Assembly (NCBI GenBank): GCA_020736575.1
Contig: JAGPYM010000018.1
Span: 372,001-436,000 of the forward strand
Length of the DNA stretch: 64,000 nucleotides
DNA from: Thelonectria olida
Taxonomy: Eukaryota; Ascomycota; Sordariomycetes; Hypocreales; Nectriaceae
Direction: 5' to 3'
This document shows positions 34,737 to 44,094 of the stretch, one piece after another. The notes beneath the pieces are model-generated. The model worked only from the letters and a program-made list of their open reading frames with translations, searched no databases and was not told the DNA's origin. Each line of letters opens with the position of its first letter. The stretch's first letter is position 1. Made by a program: the position numbers and the translations under genes.

Positions 34737-35678
34737 TCAGCTCTCAAGCATGAGCTTAACCCGGCCCAGAAACTCTTCAGATTTGCCTGCGATCAGACTC
34801 ACGTGTCCATCATCAGGGAAGAGAGTAAACTCGCATCCGGCTATCAGCTTGCTGGCCTTCTGAGCCATGGCCGGCGGCACGTTCTGGTCCTGTCCGCCAT
34901 GCCAAATCGCTAGTTGCTTCTCTTGGACCTTGACATCTTCAAGAGAGAAACCCCAATCACTGCCAAATAGTTTCGCCTCATGACCCGAACCCGTTGCGCC
35001 GTTCTTTAACGCTTCCCTTAGGCTTGTGACCACAATCTCTTGGAACCCGTTCTTGTTGCTCTTCCACACATCCGCGTCCACGCCTGTTCGCGACTCAAAC
35101 GTCTTGGCCACCAAAGCCTCGAACTTCGCGGGGTTTTTCGTGTCCCGTGCCGCATTCCCGAGCCCGAAATCAAGCCCTGCTGCTACCAGACCCGGCATCC
35201 ACGGCGCGAGGAACAACATGATGCGCGACTCGAGCAGCATTCCCTGCGTGCCCAAGGCCGTGGGCCAGAGCCCGGCGACAACCATGGACGCCCTGAGGCG
35301 CGTGGCAGGAATCTCGCGGTGGCAGGCGAGCACGTAGGGCCCGCCGCCCGAGGTGCCGATACATGCGAACTGGGCGATCCCGAGATGGTCGGCCAGGGCG
35401 AGGATGTCGCTTGGGCAGTCGAGGATGCGGCGCTGGGGCTGGAAGGTGCTTGCGCCCATGCCGGGACGGTCGACGGCTATGAGGTTGATGTCTTGCGCGG
35501 CGGCTGCGGCGTGGAGCATTGCGGCTTCGAGGCGAGAGCCGGGGTAGCTGTGGAAGTAGAATGCATGGTGAGATGGGGATGAGGAGCCGTAGGTTTGGTA
35601 TGCGAGAATGCGGCCGTCGGAGAGGGTTAGTTGTTGGGCCTCGGAGGTTTGGCGTGTAAGTTGGGGGTTGGAGGACAT
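34737..35678 (-). CDS. Alpha/beta hydrolase
   Basis: A single exon of 313 residues from ATG at 35678; the frame stays open upstream but the MSSNPQ start fits a cytosolic hydrolase better. Features in order: LTLSDGRILAYQTYG, the FHSYPGSRLE oxyanion region, VDRPGMGAST, and the nucleophile elbow GTSGGGPY with Ser110. The acid is in HGGQDQNVPP and the base in FPDDGHVSL near the C-terminus, so the triad is complete. No signal peptide. This is a generic alpha/beta hydrolase fold enzyme of esterase or peptidase type; the substrate cannot be predicted. Confidence 0.88.
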   Translation of the reverse strand: MSSNPQLTRQTSEAQQLTLSDGRILAYQTYGSSSPSHHAFYFHSYPGSRLEAAMLHAAAAAQDINLIAVDRPGMGASTFQPQRRILDCPSDILALADHLGIAQFACIGTSGGGPYVLACHREIPATRLRASMVVAGLWPTALGTQGMLLESRIMLFLAPWMPGLVAAGLDFGLGNAARDTKNPAKFEALVAKTFESRTGVDADVWKSNKNGFQEIVVTSLREALKNGATGSGHEAKLFGSDWGFSLEDVKVQEKQLAIWHGGQDQNVPPAMAQKASKLIAGCEFTLFPDDGHVSLIAGKSEEFLGRVKLMLES

Positions 35679-36248
35679 GGTGCAAAGTGTGGTCTGTGAC
35701 GAGGAAGAGTACGATGCTATCTGAAAAAATCGAGATGATCTTTGTATATCTAACTCAGTAGCGAACACGTTCTTCGACTATCTGAAAGCCACGTCTCTTC
35801 CCATCCAGATGGCACTCTAATCTCGCCAATGCCAGTTTGGCGGTTTGGGATTTGCATCCTTCGCATTGGCCACGAACCCTGACTTTGCTTAGCGTTCGTT
35901 CAGTCGCGGCTGGGCAAGAAATGCGACGCAACGGCCAAGGGGTCCCCTGTCAGGGACTTGGACCCCGAGTTTCATTGTTTGTAGGGCTGATTTGATTCAA
36001 GATGGCTTCGTCGTAGAATCAAGAGCCAAAGAGGTGCGCGGATATGGAAATAGGCAGGCAGCGGAAGGTGAGTGTGTGTAGCCGTGCGAGTACGAGGCAA
36101 CCGCGTCTCTGCACTGTCCCGCGACTGGCCACCATACAAGGCAAACACCACACCTGCTCAAGTTGGCTCAGTTGAAACATTAAATTACACCCAAAGATAG
36201 ATCACACACCATATTGGCTTAGTTATCTCCTAGCCGCCGCCTCTAATC
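35679..36248. other. Divergent promoter region
   Basis: 570 bases between the start codons of the hydrolase and the coiled-coil gene. No gene or clear element recognised. Confidence 0.5.
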
Positions 36249-36977
36249 ATGTCTCATGACGATGCCTTCGCCATGTGCTTCATGCTGTACGCAGCCTACG
36301 ACGAGGACCTCAATCCCCGCACGGAAATGCCTCCGAGCGTTGCGGCAATGGTAGATACCAACCCGGGACTTACGAAGACTCTGGAGCGGTACCGCGATAC
36401 CGCCGTCATCAAGTTCCCTAATCTCAGCACCATGGAGACCTTTATGACACTCAAGGAGGGCGAGACGATCCTCCTCCAACGACAACTCGACGAGATGGAC
36501 CAGCTTTGCGAAACTGCAAAGGACCTGACCAGGTATTTGGCGCAAGAGACCAAGAAGTTCAAGACCCATTCGACCGAGTGGAATTCCATGCAGCAGCAAA
36601 TCAAACGGGCTTTCCTTCGAATCGAGACGACAAAGCACGCCAAGCGCATCCTCCCGGCCCTCGTGGACCGAGCTGAACGAGTACGTCAAGACATTGAGAA
36701 GAAACTTGAGCAGGGTCGCCAACGGGAACGAGAAATCAAGAGACTCCAAGAACTGCACAAAGAGCGGACGGCCCTGGTCCAGCAGCTGGAGAGCTACGAT
36801 GTCTGCCTCGGCGGCGTGGTGCCTGCCTCTGGCGCATATGCTCGGATTCAGGAAGAGACAAAGATTGTGACGGACCAGTTGAGAGCTTTTGATGCTGAGC
36901 ATCCGGGTCTCGAGGCTGCGCCCGGGGAGGATTACGGCGAGATGTTGCAGGTGGTGCTGAGGGATACGGCGGAGTGA
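36249..36977 (+). CDS. Hypothetical coiled-coil protein
   Basis: A single exon of 242 residues from ATG at 36249. I do not recognise the family. The protein is highly charged and helical: residues 75-190 are rich in Glu, Lys, Arg and Gln with heptad-like spacing (for example LLQRQLDEMDQLCETAKDL and RQREREIKRLQELHKERTAL), so a long coiled coil is likely. No signal peptide, membrane segment or catalytic motif. The acidic C-terminus ends in LRDTAE. Clean composition and a proper start support a real gene. Confidence 0.75.
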   Translation: MSHDDAFAMCFMLYAAYDEDLNPRTEMPPSVAAMVDTNPGLTKTLERYRDTAVIKFPNLSTMETFMTLKEGETILLQRQLDEMDQLCETAKDLTRYLAQETKKFKTHSTEWNSMQQQIKRAFLRIETTKHAKRILPALVDRAERVRQDIEKKLEQGRQREREIKRLQELHKERTALVQQLESYDVCLGGVVPASGAYARIQEETKIVTDQLRAFDAEHPGLEAAPGEDYGEMLQVVLRDTAE

Positions 36978-37382
36978 TGTGGTTGTAAGTTACGGTTTCG
37001 GAGGACATTGGAAGGGTCGCGTGTTTAGTAGACATGAAATTCAGTAAATCTAGCGTATCGTTATTTGTGTTGTTGGTTTTCTGCGAAGAAATTCCATGTG
37101 GTGTCAAACATCGCACGGAGGGATAGAATTAAAATCGCCCTCTGGCTAGATACGCCCCCCACCACCGATATACGCCTTGAAAGCAGAGAAGAAAGACCCG
37201 ATAACAAACATGTGACAACCTGCCTAGGAAATAAGGGTGTCAAAACATGAAACGCGCGAATGTCGAGCTAAAAAGAAGCTCCATGATGCACAATTCATTG
37301 GGGATAGAAACTTGCTCGTCATTGTTGACAAATATGATCCTCGATCATAGTCAACGGGCACTCGTTCAGTTGTATCCTTATA
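36978..37382. other. Convergent 3' region
   Basis: 405 bases between the coiled-coil gene and the 3' end of the small C2H2 gene; nothing recognised. Confidence 0.5.
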
Positions 37383-38090
37383 CTAATCAGTCTTGGCCGG
37401 TCTTCCCCTCCTCCGTTTGCCGCATTGCTCAAAGTGTGCTTCATAGAGACCCAGACTGCCAGGAGAATTGTTGTCGACAGAAAAGCCTCCGCATTTGCAG
37501 ACGAAAGGCTTGTCTGCGTGGCACTGGCGTCGTCGGATGTGATGGCGATGCTTGTCCTTTCGTTGGGCACGACCGCAGGGACAAATGTACAGCGCGCGTC
37601 GGTGCTGGGTCTCGACGTGTCGGTCCAAAGATCTCTGGGTCCTCATTCTCTGATTGCAGCCATCCTTTCTACACCAGAACGGTAGACAGTCTGAAGTTGA
37701 TGAGGATGGCTGGGAGTTTGGGGTGAATGAGGAAGGCTGAGAGCTTGGGGTGGGTGGTGACGGTTCAGCATCTGAGCAGCCTCGGAGCAGCAGTGAATCA
37801 GAAGTTAGCGAGGGCTGCGAAGTTGACGCAGTGACTCGTAACGACACAGGTGGACTACTCTGATGAAGGGAATACGGTGGTGTGAACCAAGACTGATTAG
37901 TGATAGGAGACAATGAATACTGAGGTGAGTTTAATTCGGATTCTCCCGCCGTAACAGCTGGCGGCGACACCAAGACGTCCAGGTCCGAAAGTACAAGCCA
38001 ATCATGGGGAGAAGTGAAAAGAAACTGCCAATCAGATTCGATAAATAGTGAATTCTGTATTAGGTTGACTTGCGACAGGCCGTCAGGTAC
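37383..38090 (-). CDS. Small C2H2 zinc-finger protein with AT-hook-like tail, 5' end unresolved
   Basis: The minus-strand frame is open from about 38090 to the stop at 37383, some 235 codons. There is no usable in-frame ATG: the first in-frame methionine lies inside the finger. A good acceptor (CATCTCTAG) ends at 38091, so a short upstream exon carrying the start is likely. Visible features: SDWQFLFTSPHDWL and a Ser/Pro/Thr-rich region; one classical finger C-x4-C-x12-H-x4-H (CRKDGCNQRMRTQRSLDRH then VETQH); a second Cys/His-rich segment ICPCGRAQRKDKHRHHI; CKCGG; and a C-terminal KRRRGRPAK, which resembles an AT-hook. A DNA-binding role is inferred. Confidence 0.7.
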   Translation of the reverse strand, partial: VPDGLSQVNLIQNSLFIESDWQFLFTSPHDWLVLSDLDVLVSPPAVTAGESELNSPQYSLSPITNQSWFTPPYSLHQSSPPVSLRVTASTSQPSLTSDSLLLRGCSDAEPSPPTPSSQPSSFTPNSQPSSSTSDCLPFWCRKDGCNQRMRTQRSLDRHVETQHRRALYICPCGRAQRKDKHRHHIRRRQCHADKPFVCKCGGFSVDNNSPGSLGLYEAHFEQCGKRRRGRPAKTD

Positions 38091-38612
38091 CTAGAGATGC
38101 TGAATGCCTTGAGCGCCGAGACGGGTCCTGATACTGGGCTTCCAAGGAAGCAAATGAAGGATAGATAAAGTGGCCGCTTTGACGGCGGTGACTACCTGGG
38201 TTGGGGTCTGAAAGATCTTGGTTAGGTCAGTGAACGATGCCTTCAACGCAGGAAAGTGTCAACGCACTTGGATACTTCGATTCTGGGACATGTATGGGGG
38301 GAGGTGGTGTCCCTTGGTATTTTGGGAAGAACAAAGACGTCTCCAATGACTTGCAAGATGAGGACAGGATGCGGAGGGGAGGACGTCGTTTTGTACATGC
38401 CACCTGGGGTGCGCATACCAAGGTTGGAACAGCCTCAGCTGTAGAGATCCATGACATCCACACGGGGGGCCGATTTTCTGATTCGCTGGCAGTTTTGGTG
38501 TGGGTGGACTCGACTACCTAATATGCGGTAAGAAGTTGAAAGGATCGTTTTGTGAGAGGGCCATTTACATGATAGGCTCATTTCCATTCGGCATAGGTAC
38601 CTTGGTAGCATG

Positions 38613-38634
38613 CCTACCTACCTAGGTAGGTAGG
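38613..38634. repeat. 22-bp perfect palindrome of CCTA/TAGG units
   Basis: Three CCTA-type units meet three TAGG-type units to form a self-complementary 22-mer centred at 38623/38624. CTACCTAGGT-like words also occur singly at 4108-4118 and 38087-38092, so this is a local expansion of a motif seen elsewhere in the window. Confidence 0.85.
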
Positions 38635-38703
38635 TATTTATTTAGCTGTTATATCTCCCTTCCGTCCCGGCTCTTCGGGGGGTCTCATCAGGTCAAGAGC
38701 CTC

Positions 38704-38916
38704 TAATGGCAGAATTGGCCCTCTCATCCAACCCACATTCCGAGAACCGGTCGTCCAATACCAAAAATGGCCCCGAATCGTACCTGGTACAAAAATTGGC
38801 CCTTCAATGCAGGCAAGTAATGGCCCCGGGTTCCCGCTTAGACTGCAGGTCCACCATCTCCGGTTCCAATGCAAGAATTGGCCCCTTACCTAGCCCATAA
38901 TACAAAATTGGCCCTC
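38704..38916 (+). repeat. Cluster of (A)ATTGGCCC / AATGGCCC motifs
   Basis: Near-identical words occur at about 38704, 38713, 38766, 38793, 38818, 38875 and 38906, all in the same orientation and spaced about 9-57 bases. TTCAATGCA or CCAATG words lie between several of them. The spacing is irregular, so it is not a simple minisatellite. Confidence 0.7.
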
Positions 38917-39068
38917 CAATGTCGAAAAGGGCCCTTCTTGTCAAGATAGAATAAGGCTTTCAGAGAAATGACCTGATTAGAACGTTGTTGGGCTGTGTAA
39001 GCAACCCAGTTGAGTGGCGCAATCGAGGGAAACAATCGGATCACGGTGTCTCTAATCACTTCGATGAA

Positions 39069-39076
39069 TATATAAA
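39069..39076 (+). promoter_or_regulatory. TATA box before a small gene
   Basis: TATATAAA, 82 bases upstream of the ATG at 39158. It is a strong consensus and the main support for expression of the small frame that follows. Confidence 0.45.
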
Positions 39077-39157
39077 TCGGGAAAATCTCATCTACAGGAA
39101 CTGTAGTTATATAGTTTCCTGTACTGAACTCTAGTGGTTTGGTATTCCACACTCATC

Positions 39158-39508
39158 ATGAAAAACTCAGAGACCCAGAGCTCCACGCCTGTTCAATCGC
39201 CAGCAGAAAACAACGAGACCAATGCTCCCAACCATCCCGTTAATGAGCCATCTGTTCGCCTTTTAGGTAGGCTTCCTCTCTTTCACTCCTGGATGGTCAT
39301 GCTCACCAACCTTGCTAATACATACTGGCAAGACCCAAGTCAGCCCATGGGCCGCTGGTTGGCTCAGGATCGAACAGCCGAGCCCTGGAGCATCTCCTCA
39401 ATCGGCACAGCGCATAAAAGGCCTCAAACCATTTTTTTCGTTAGCAATATTGACAAGGCACGAGACGCGAGTCTCAAGGTCGAAGTTGGCTCAAGCCATG
39501 GGGGTTAA
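39158..39508 (+). CDS. Hypothetical small protein
   Basis: A 116-residue frame from ATG at 39158 with a TATA box 82 bases upstream. I do not recognise it. The N-terminal 35 residues are polar and Asn/Ser/Pro-rich (SSTPVQSPAENNETNAPNH); the middle has LLGRLPLFHSWMVMLTNLA, weakly hydrophobic; the rest is basic. A GTAGGC at 39267 and an AG near 39322 could delimit an intron that would remove the hydrophobic part. It may be a real lineage-specific gene or a remnant. Confidence 0.35.
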   Translation: MKNSETQSSTPVQSPAENNETNAPNHPVNEPSVRLLGRLPLFHSWMVMLTNLANTYWQDPSQPMGRWLAQDRTAEPWSISSIGTAHKRPQTIFFVSNIDKARDASLKVEVGSSHGG

Positions 39509-40223
39509 GAATGGGCGAAACGTTGTGCTCGTGGAGGTCATATTGCATACTCGGCTACCCCGTCTCTTTCATCAAATTTCAAGACCGTATTGCATAAAAA
39601 GGCGCAATGAAGCTATTGCATCTTAATTTGAAGTCAAACTATACTTGAATATGAGAGATGAGGGGTGGATGGGCGGGAAACAATCCAACTTAACGAGGTG
39701 AACAAGTCATTATAACGAGATATGCTCCTTCTCGACTGCCCGAAAAGTGACTAGTGACAACGGCCGTATGGACATTTGTCTCTTCGCAACTAGAAACGGC
39801 GCGCAGATCCTTGTTGTGACGGCCCCAAGCAGCGAAGACAAGACAAAGCCATCCACATGAGCATGTTCAGCAGACGTTCCCACGACCTTGTAATAGCAAA
39901 TTATCCGCCACAAACTCTCACCTCTCAGTCAAAAGACCTTCGGTAAATTCCCTCTTGGTTCAATCTTGGCTTAACTATCTCGTGAATGACTATGGATTTA
40001 TACTTTATGGTTACTCACAAACCGTTGTGTCTTCCACGGCCCAAACCTTTCCGTGATAGATATATACCTATATAAGGCCCAACTGCGCCTCGTGACACTT
40101 ATCAAATGGCCCAAGACCTCCCCTGCCAGAAGGTACCGATTTCTCCCCTTCCCGTCCCGTCCTCCTAATTATTCCCAAAAACCATCCATATTGGCCTCAC
40201 CAGGCCCGAAGTACACCGCAGAC
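39509..40223. other. Intergenic, upstream of secreted protein gene
   Basis: No gene seen. Contains the TATATAAG of the next gene near its right end. Confidence 0.5.
40069..40076 (+). promoter_or_regulatory. TATA box of the secreted cysteine-rich protein gene
   Basis: TATATAAG, 148-155 bases upstream of the ATG at 40224. Position and consensus only. Confidence 0.4.
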
Positions 40224-41078
40224 ATGGAATTCTGGGTCTACGTACTCACTGCTGTCGCCTGCTTCCTCCCTCACGCCTTCGCCAAGGAAAGCTACAATCT
40301 AAACAATATAATCCCTCCTCAATTCGACGACCCAGACGGGCCACTCCTGGATTACCTCGAGAATACCAACGCGAGCCGAGTAACGCTCAATGGGACTGTT
40401 GAGCATGCTGACCTTGAATGGCTCGACTTCGAGGTAGAGGACCTCTTCGACCCAGCCTTCAGACTCAAACATGGCCTTCCAGACCCCCGATACTACCGCA
40501 ACGACACGGGCGAAGATCGGAAGAAAGTCCACCGTCGTTTTCTTTGGATCCCTTCTGATATGCATCGTGAGCACAGGGCTACAAAGTCAGTGCCACCTCG
40601 GGTGCATAAGCCGAAGAAGGGGAAGCACTACGACGTCAACCTTATGAATTTCACCACGACCTATGAGCGCATGCCCGCGGCTCATCAGTGCTGGAACGGC
40701 CAAGACGAACGTGCCGCCATGAATGGCAACCTCGGCGGTGCCTTTGTCTGTCGCGACTATCTCATCCTGGCCCACCGCCGCGGCCGGTGCAGCGGCTACG
40801 ACAGGTACCCGCGCGACATGTGGTGCGACGTTGAGTATGAGGGCGTCCGCACAACCGTGAGGGCATTTTCGGCTCCTTACGTCAAGGAATATGGTCGCAT
40901 ACATAAGTTTGGTCCCAAAATCCTTTCCGGCGGTTGCGACAGGGCTGCGGAAGGGCTGGAGTGGCTGTTGCGGACTTGTCCCTTTGCAACAGGGTGTCTT
41001 CACAGGAAGTGCCCTATCGGAGGAGTTACCTCGTTGGCGAACGAGGACCAGATTATAATGCTACTTATGAATTACTAG
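40224..41078 (+). CDS. Secreted cysteine-rich hypothetical protein
   Basis: A single exon of 284 residues. Frame stays open upstream, but ATG 40224 places a clean signal peptide (MEFWVYVLTAVACFLPHAFA) at the N-terminus, so I choose it. Residues 21-150 are acidic, then basic, with candidate N-glycosylation sites (NAS, NGT, NDT, NFT) and dibasic sites (KKVHRR, KPKKGK) that could be processed. All eight mature cysteines lie in the C-terminal half, in contexts QCW, VCR, RCS, WCD, GCD, TCP, GCL and KCP, suggesting a disulphide-bonded domain. No catalytic motif is seen and I do not recognise the family. Secretion, cysteine spacing and a repeat-rich neighbourhood make it an effector-like candidate; that is inference. 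Confidence 0.8.
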   Translation: MEFWVYVLTAVACFLPHAFAKESYNLNNIIPPQFDDPDGPLLDYLENTNASRVTLNGTVEHADLEWLDFEVEDLFDPAFRLKHGLPDPRYYRNDTGEDRKKVHRRFLWIPSDMHREHRATKSVPPRVHKPKKGKHYDVNLMNFTTTYERMPAAHQCWNGQDERAAMNGNLGGAFVCRDYLILAHRRGRCSGYDRYPRDMWCDVEYEGVRTTVRAFSAPYVKEYGRIHKFGPKILSGGCDRAAEGLEWLLRTCPFATGCLHRKCPIGGVTSLANEDQIIMLLMNY

Positions 41079-41546
41079 TCTTGAAGACGGGTTTAGCCCA
41101 CAGGTAGGAAGTCGGGCACTTTTGGGACGTTGTATGCCAATTGAGGAGGAAATTCGGCGTGAGGAATACAGGAACGGTTCGTCGATGACAACTTGGATAC
41201 CATCCAGCTACCTAACGCCTAGGCTTTCTCAATACTACTTCGATCCCAGTCTGCCGTTCATGATGTTTCCAAGCCATGTGACAAAGGAGTGCGCTTTGAC
41301 TTGCACGGTGCTGTCTTGACACCAAACATAGGACTCCCAAGGAGGAACCTTGACCCTTCCGTCGGATTCTCCTTGCATGCTTTGTAGAACCCAAGTCTGG
41401 AGAGAGGAACAAACGCCCCCTGCAGTTGTCTCATCGCCCATCAATTCGAGAGTTTCACTTCACACCTTGCCAACAATCACATCCCCAACGAAGCCGTTGC
41501 CGTTTGCCAGTTTCGGAACCCGCCATGACGCTGCCGATTCATTAAC
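41079..41546. other. Intergenic before the decayed membrane protein gene
   Basis: No supported gene. May contain the lost 5' part of the pseudogene that follows. Confidence 0.4.
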
Positions 41547-42434
41547 TTGTCTTCTCACCGTCCTAGCTTAGACGGTGGGTCGCAGACATCCTTCCAACAG
41601 CCTGCTCCCGTGTCAACAGACGGCGAAAACGAAGACCCTGCAGATAACGCAAAATACAACATAGGGCAGTTGATCACTGTGCCGTGGGCCACGATCCGGA
41701 GCGTATTGACCTGTGGCTCAACCGGTTCTTCCCAGAGGAGGATGAGTACTGGGAACACAGGTTTCTAGGTAAGTGACGGGATAATTTTAATCACCAGCTA
41801 TCGCCAATACTGTGAGCTTTGGAAGTGATGACAGAACTGAGACATGGGATAGAGAACCCAACCGAAGTCGAATATCCTTGGACGATATATGAGGACAAAT
41901 TGATAACGAAAGGTCTTTCGGGAAGCCACTTCAACATGTTGTTTCCGACATTCGTGCTCCTGGGAATGGCTCCTCGGACGGCTAGACTCATGACTTCAAT
42001 GTCACGATACCTATTACCACGACATCTACGGCTGCCTCACCGGCTACTTCGACGGACGCCTCAACAGGATCTACCTCGTAAGAGACGTTTACCGCCGTCA
42101 AGGGCAAGCTCTCGACTGAGTGGCAGGCATTGCCGTTGGGGCGACGGTCGGCAGGATTGCTCTCCTCGGCGGTTTAGGTTTCGTCGCCTGGGGGCACTGA
42201 AAGATGAACAGGCAAGAGAAGGGCGCATCGGGTGAACAAGCAGCTCTATCCGGGACACATGGGGACAAAGCTGAGCTTCCGCCAACGGAAAACGAGAAGG
42301 GGAGACCTCCGGCAGAACTCCAGACGGAGCCGAAACCTGTGGAATTGAACTCTGACCAAGGTGTGGAGGGACGCATATCACCCATGCCGCCTCAGGAAGG
42401 ACATGGACCCGAGGGACGCTATGAAGTGGGTTGA
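41547..42434 (+). pseudogene. Decayed single-pass membrane protein gene
   Basis: Coding-like pieces occur in the order expected for a fungal surface protein. First, an acidic ectodomain piece (IDLWLNRFFPEEDEYWEHRF) ending at a good GTAAGT donor near 41769. After an acceptor near 41802, one frame runs through a Thr/Ser-rich linker (TTTSTAASPATSTDASTGS) but is cut by TGA at 41890-41892 and TAG at 41983-41985. Then comes a transmembrane segment (AGIAVGATVGRIALLGGLG), which needs a frame change, and a TGA at 42198-42200 just after the helix. The hydrophilic tail (DKAELPPTENEKGRPPAEL) runs to 42434 in the frame of the helix. No set of introns I tried removes all lesions. The 5' limit is uncertain. 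Confidence 0.55.
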
Positions 42435-42912
42435 GATGGCAGTATACCGTGTCGATAGACTGCCGGGCATGTATTTCTTGCTTGCTTGCCTGCTTGCTTG
42501 TATGGCATGCGTCCACTTAATTAGCCAGCATGTATTACCTCTTCAGCCCACCTCTTCTTATACGCGGGAAACCCTACACGGGCGAATCATAAAAGAAGAG
42601 GGACCTGTAAGCCGGTCGTCGGGTGTTTGTCATAGATCTGATAAGATAATCTAAGCTTAACTAACATGGATCGTCAGGGATGCGACGTTGCCGTCATCCT
42701 CCAAACCCAAGGAAAATGAGCGGTTTTTGGCCTCTTTAGGCGCTCCCATGTAACAGCGCTTCTTGGCGATCAATTACACGAGCAGCGCAGGTGGGGTCGC
42801 AAGTCTCCGATCCATGGCCGGCCAAAGATGCTATACGACATTGTATATATGGCCGTGATCGCCGCTGCTGTCATAGAGACACCTTTCGATCGTCACTCTT
42901 CTCTCAAACACA
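42435..42912. other. Promoter region of the esterase gene
   Basis: Holds a (CTTG)n-like tract at 42478-42500 and a TATATAT at 42844-42850, 63 bases before the esterase ATG. No gene seen. Confidence 0.5.
42844..42850 (+). promoter_or_regulatory. TATA-like box of the esterase gene
   Basis: TATATAT, 63-69 bases upstream of the ATG at 42913. Position and consensus only. Confidence 0.4.
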
Positions 42913-44044
42913 ATGGCTGAGTATCGGCACTACGCGACTCCAGACCCTCAGTGGGTGGATGTAAGCTGAACATGCCTCGAGAATTCTTATGACTTGAACA
43001 AAAGACTAACGCGCTTCAGTTCCCGAACAATCTACCCCCAGGGACTAAACGATGTGGAATGACCAGAGCGCACGATCCCATCGTCCCTCAGGAAGGCCTC
43101 GACGTCCGAGAATTCAGCGTCCCCGTGCGCGACAACACTCCCATTGTCCTGCGAAGCTACCGCGCCACGTTCAAGAGCAACGATGCGCTTCCGCTCTTCG
43201 TCTACATGCACGGCGGCGGCTTTGTGACGGGTGGCTTGGAGACGGACGACTCGACGTGTCGCGCGATTGCACTGGAGGCGGGGCTGGGGGTGATCAATGT
43301 TGAATACAGGCTCGCGCCCGAGAACCAGTTTCCCGTCGGCTTTGAAGACTGCTTTGACATTCTCCGATGGGTACATCACTCCCTCACTCGTCATCGAATG
43401 CCCGGCTAACCGTTTGCACTTCTCCAGGCTGCATCGCCAGAGGGACAAACGAAGCTCAACGCCGACCTCTCAAAGGGATTCATCTTAGGCGGCACTTCAG
43501 CGGGCGCAAACTTCACAGCCGGGATCGCCCATCTCGCTCGAGACGAAGGCCTGACTCCCAAGTTGACCGGCCTCGTCTTCCTGGCCGGAAGCTTTTGCCA
43601 TCCCGACGCAAGGCCCGAGAAATATCTCGGCAGAGTCCTCAGTGTCGACGAAATCAACGACGCGCCTGGTCTCACGCGAAAGTCGATTGACTATTTCGCA
43701 GGTGAGCCACTTGCACGGGATGCCCTTCCGTTCTACGCAGATGCTGATGGTGTTTTCTTCTAGGTAAATATGGTGCGCCTCCCACCGACAAGCGCCTGTC
43801 GCCTCTTCTCTTCGACTCTCACTCGGATATTGCTCAAAAGGCATACTTTGCCATCTGCGGATGGGATCCTCGACGCGACGAAGCCATTCTATTAGCCCAG
43901 CTTCTGCGAGAGGTCGGGCTCTCGACAAAGGCTCATATCTACAAAGGGCTTCCTCACGGCTTCTGGACGACGTGCCCTGATCTAGATGTGTCAAAACAGT
44001 GGCTCGAGGACCTTGTGCTAGGCATGCGTTGGATGATGGAGTAG
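42913..44044 (+). CDS. HSL-type alpha/beta hydrolase (esterase/lipase)
   Basis: Four exons: 42913-42960, 43020-43370, 43428-43701 and 43764-44044, for 317 residues. The oxyanion-hole motif HGGGF (His80-Gly83) is followed by VEYRLAPE, both diagnostic of the hormone-sensitive-lipase/arylacetamide deacetylase group. The nucleophile elbow GTSAG (Ser157) lies in exon 3. The acid is in GWDPRRDEA (Asp259) and the base in KGLPHGFW. No signal peptide, so probably cytosolic. Such enzymes hydrolyse short-chain acyl esters, lactones or carbamates, and some work in secondary metabolism, but no biosynthetic gene is adjacent. It ends 50 bases from the convergent RTG2-like gene. Confidence 0.93.
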
Positions 44045-44094
44045 ATTAGAATTAGAACACTCGATCCGAATAATGCATTACCAGTCTGAACGGC

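Larger units (their letters stand above)
38091..39157. other. Repeat-bearing intergenic region
   Basis: Upstream of the small C2H2 gene and of a small TATA-driven gene. Holds a 22-bp palindrome at 38613-38634 and a cluster of ATTGGCCC-like motifs at 38704-38916. A 94-codon frame at 38237-38521 has no recognisable feature. Confidence 0.5.
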
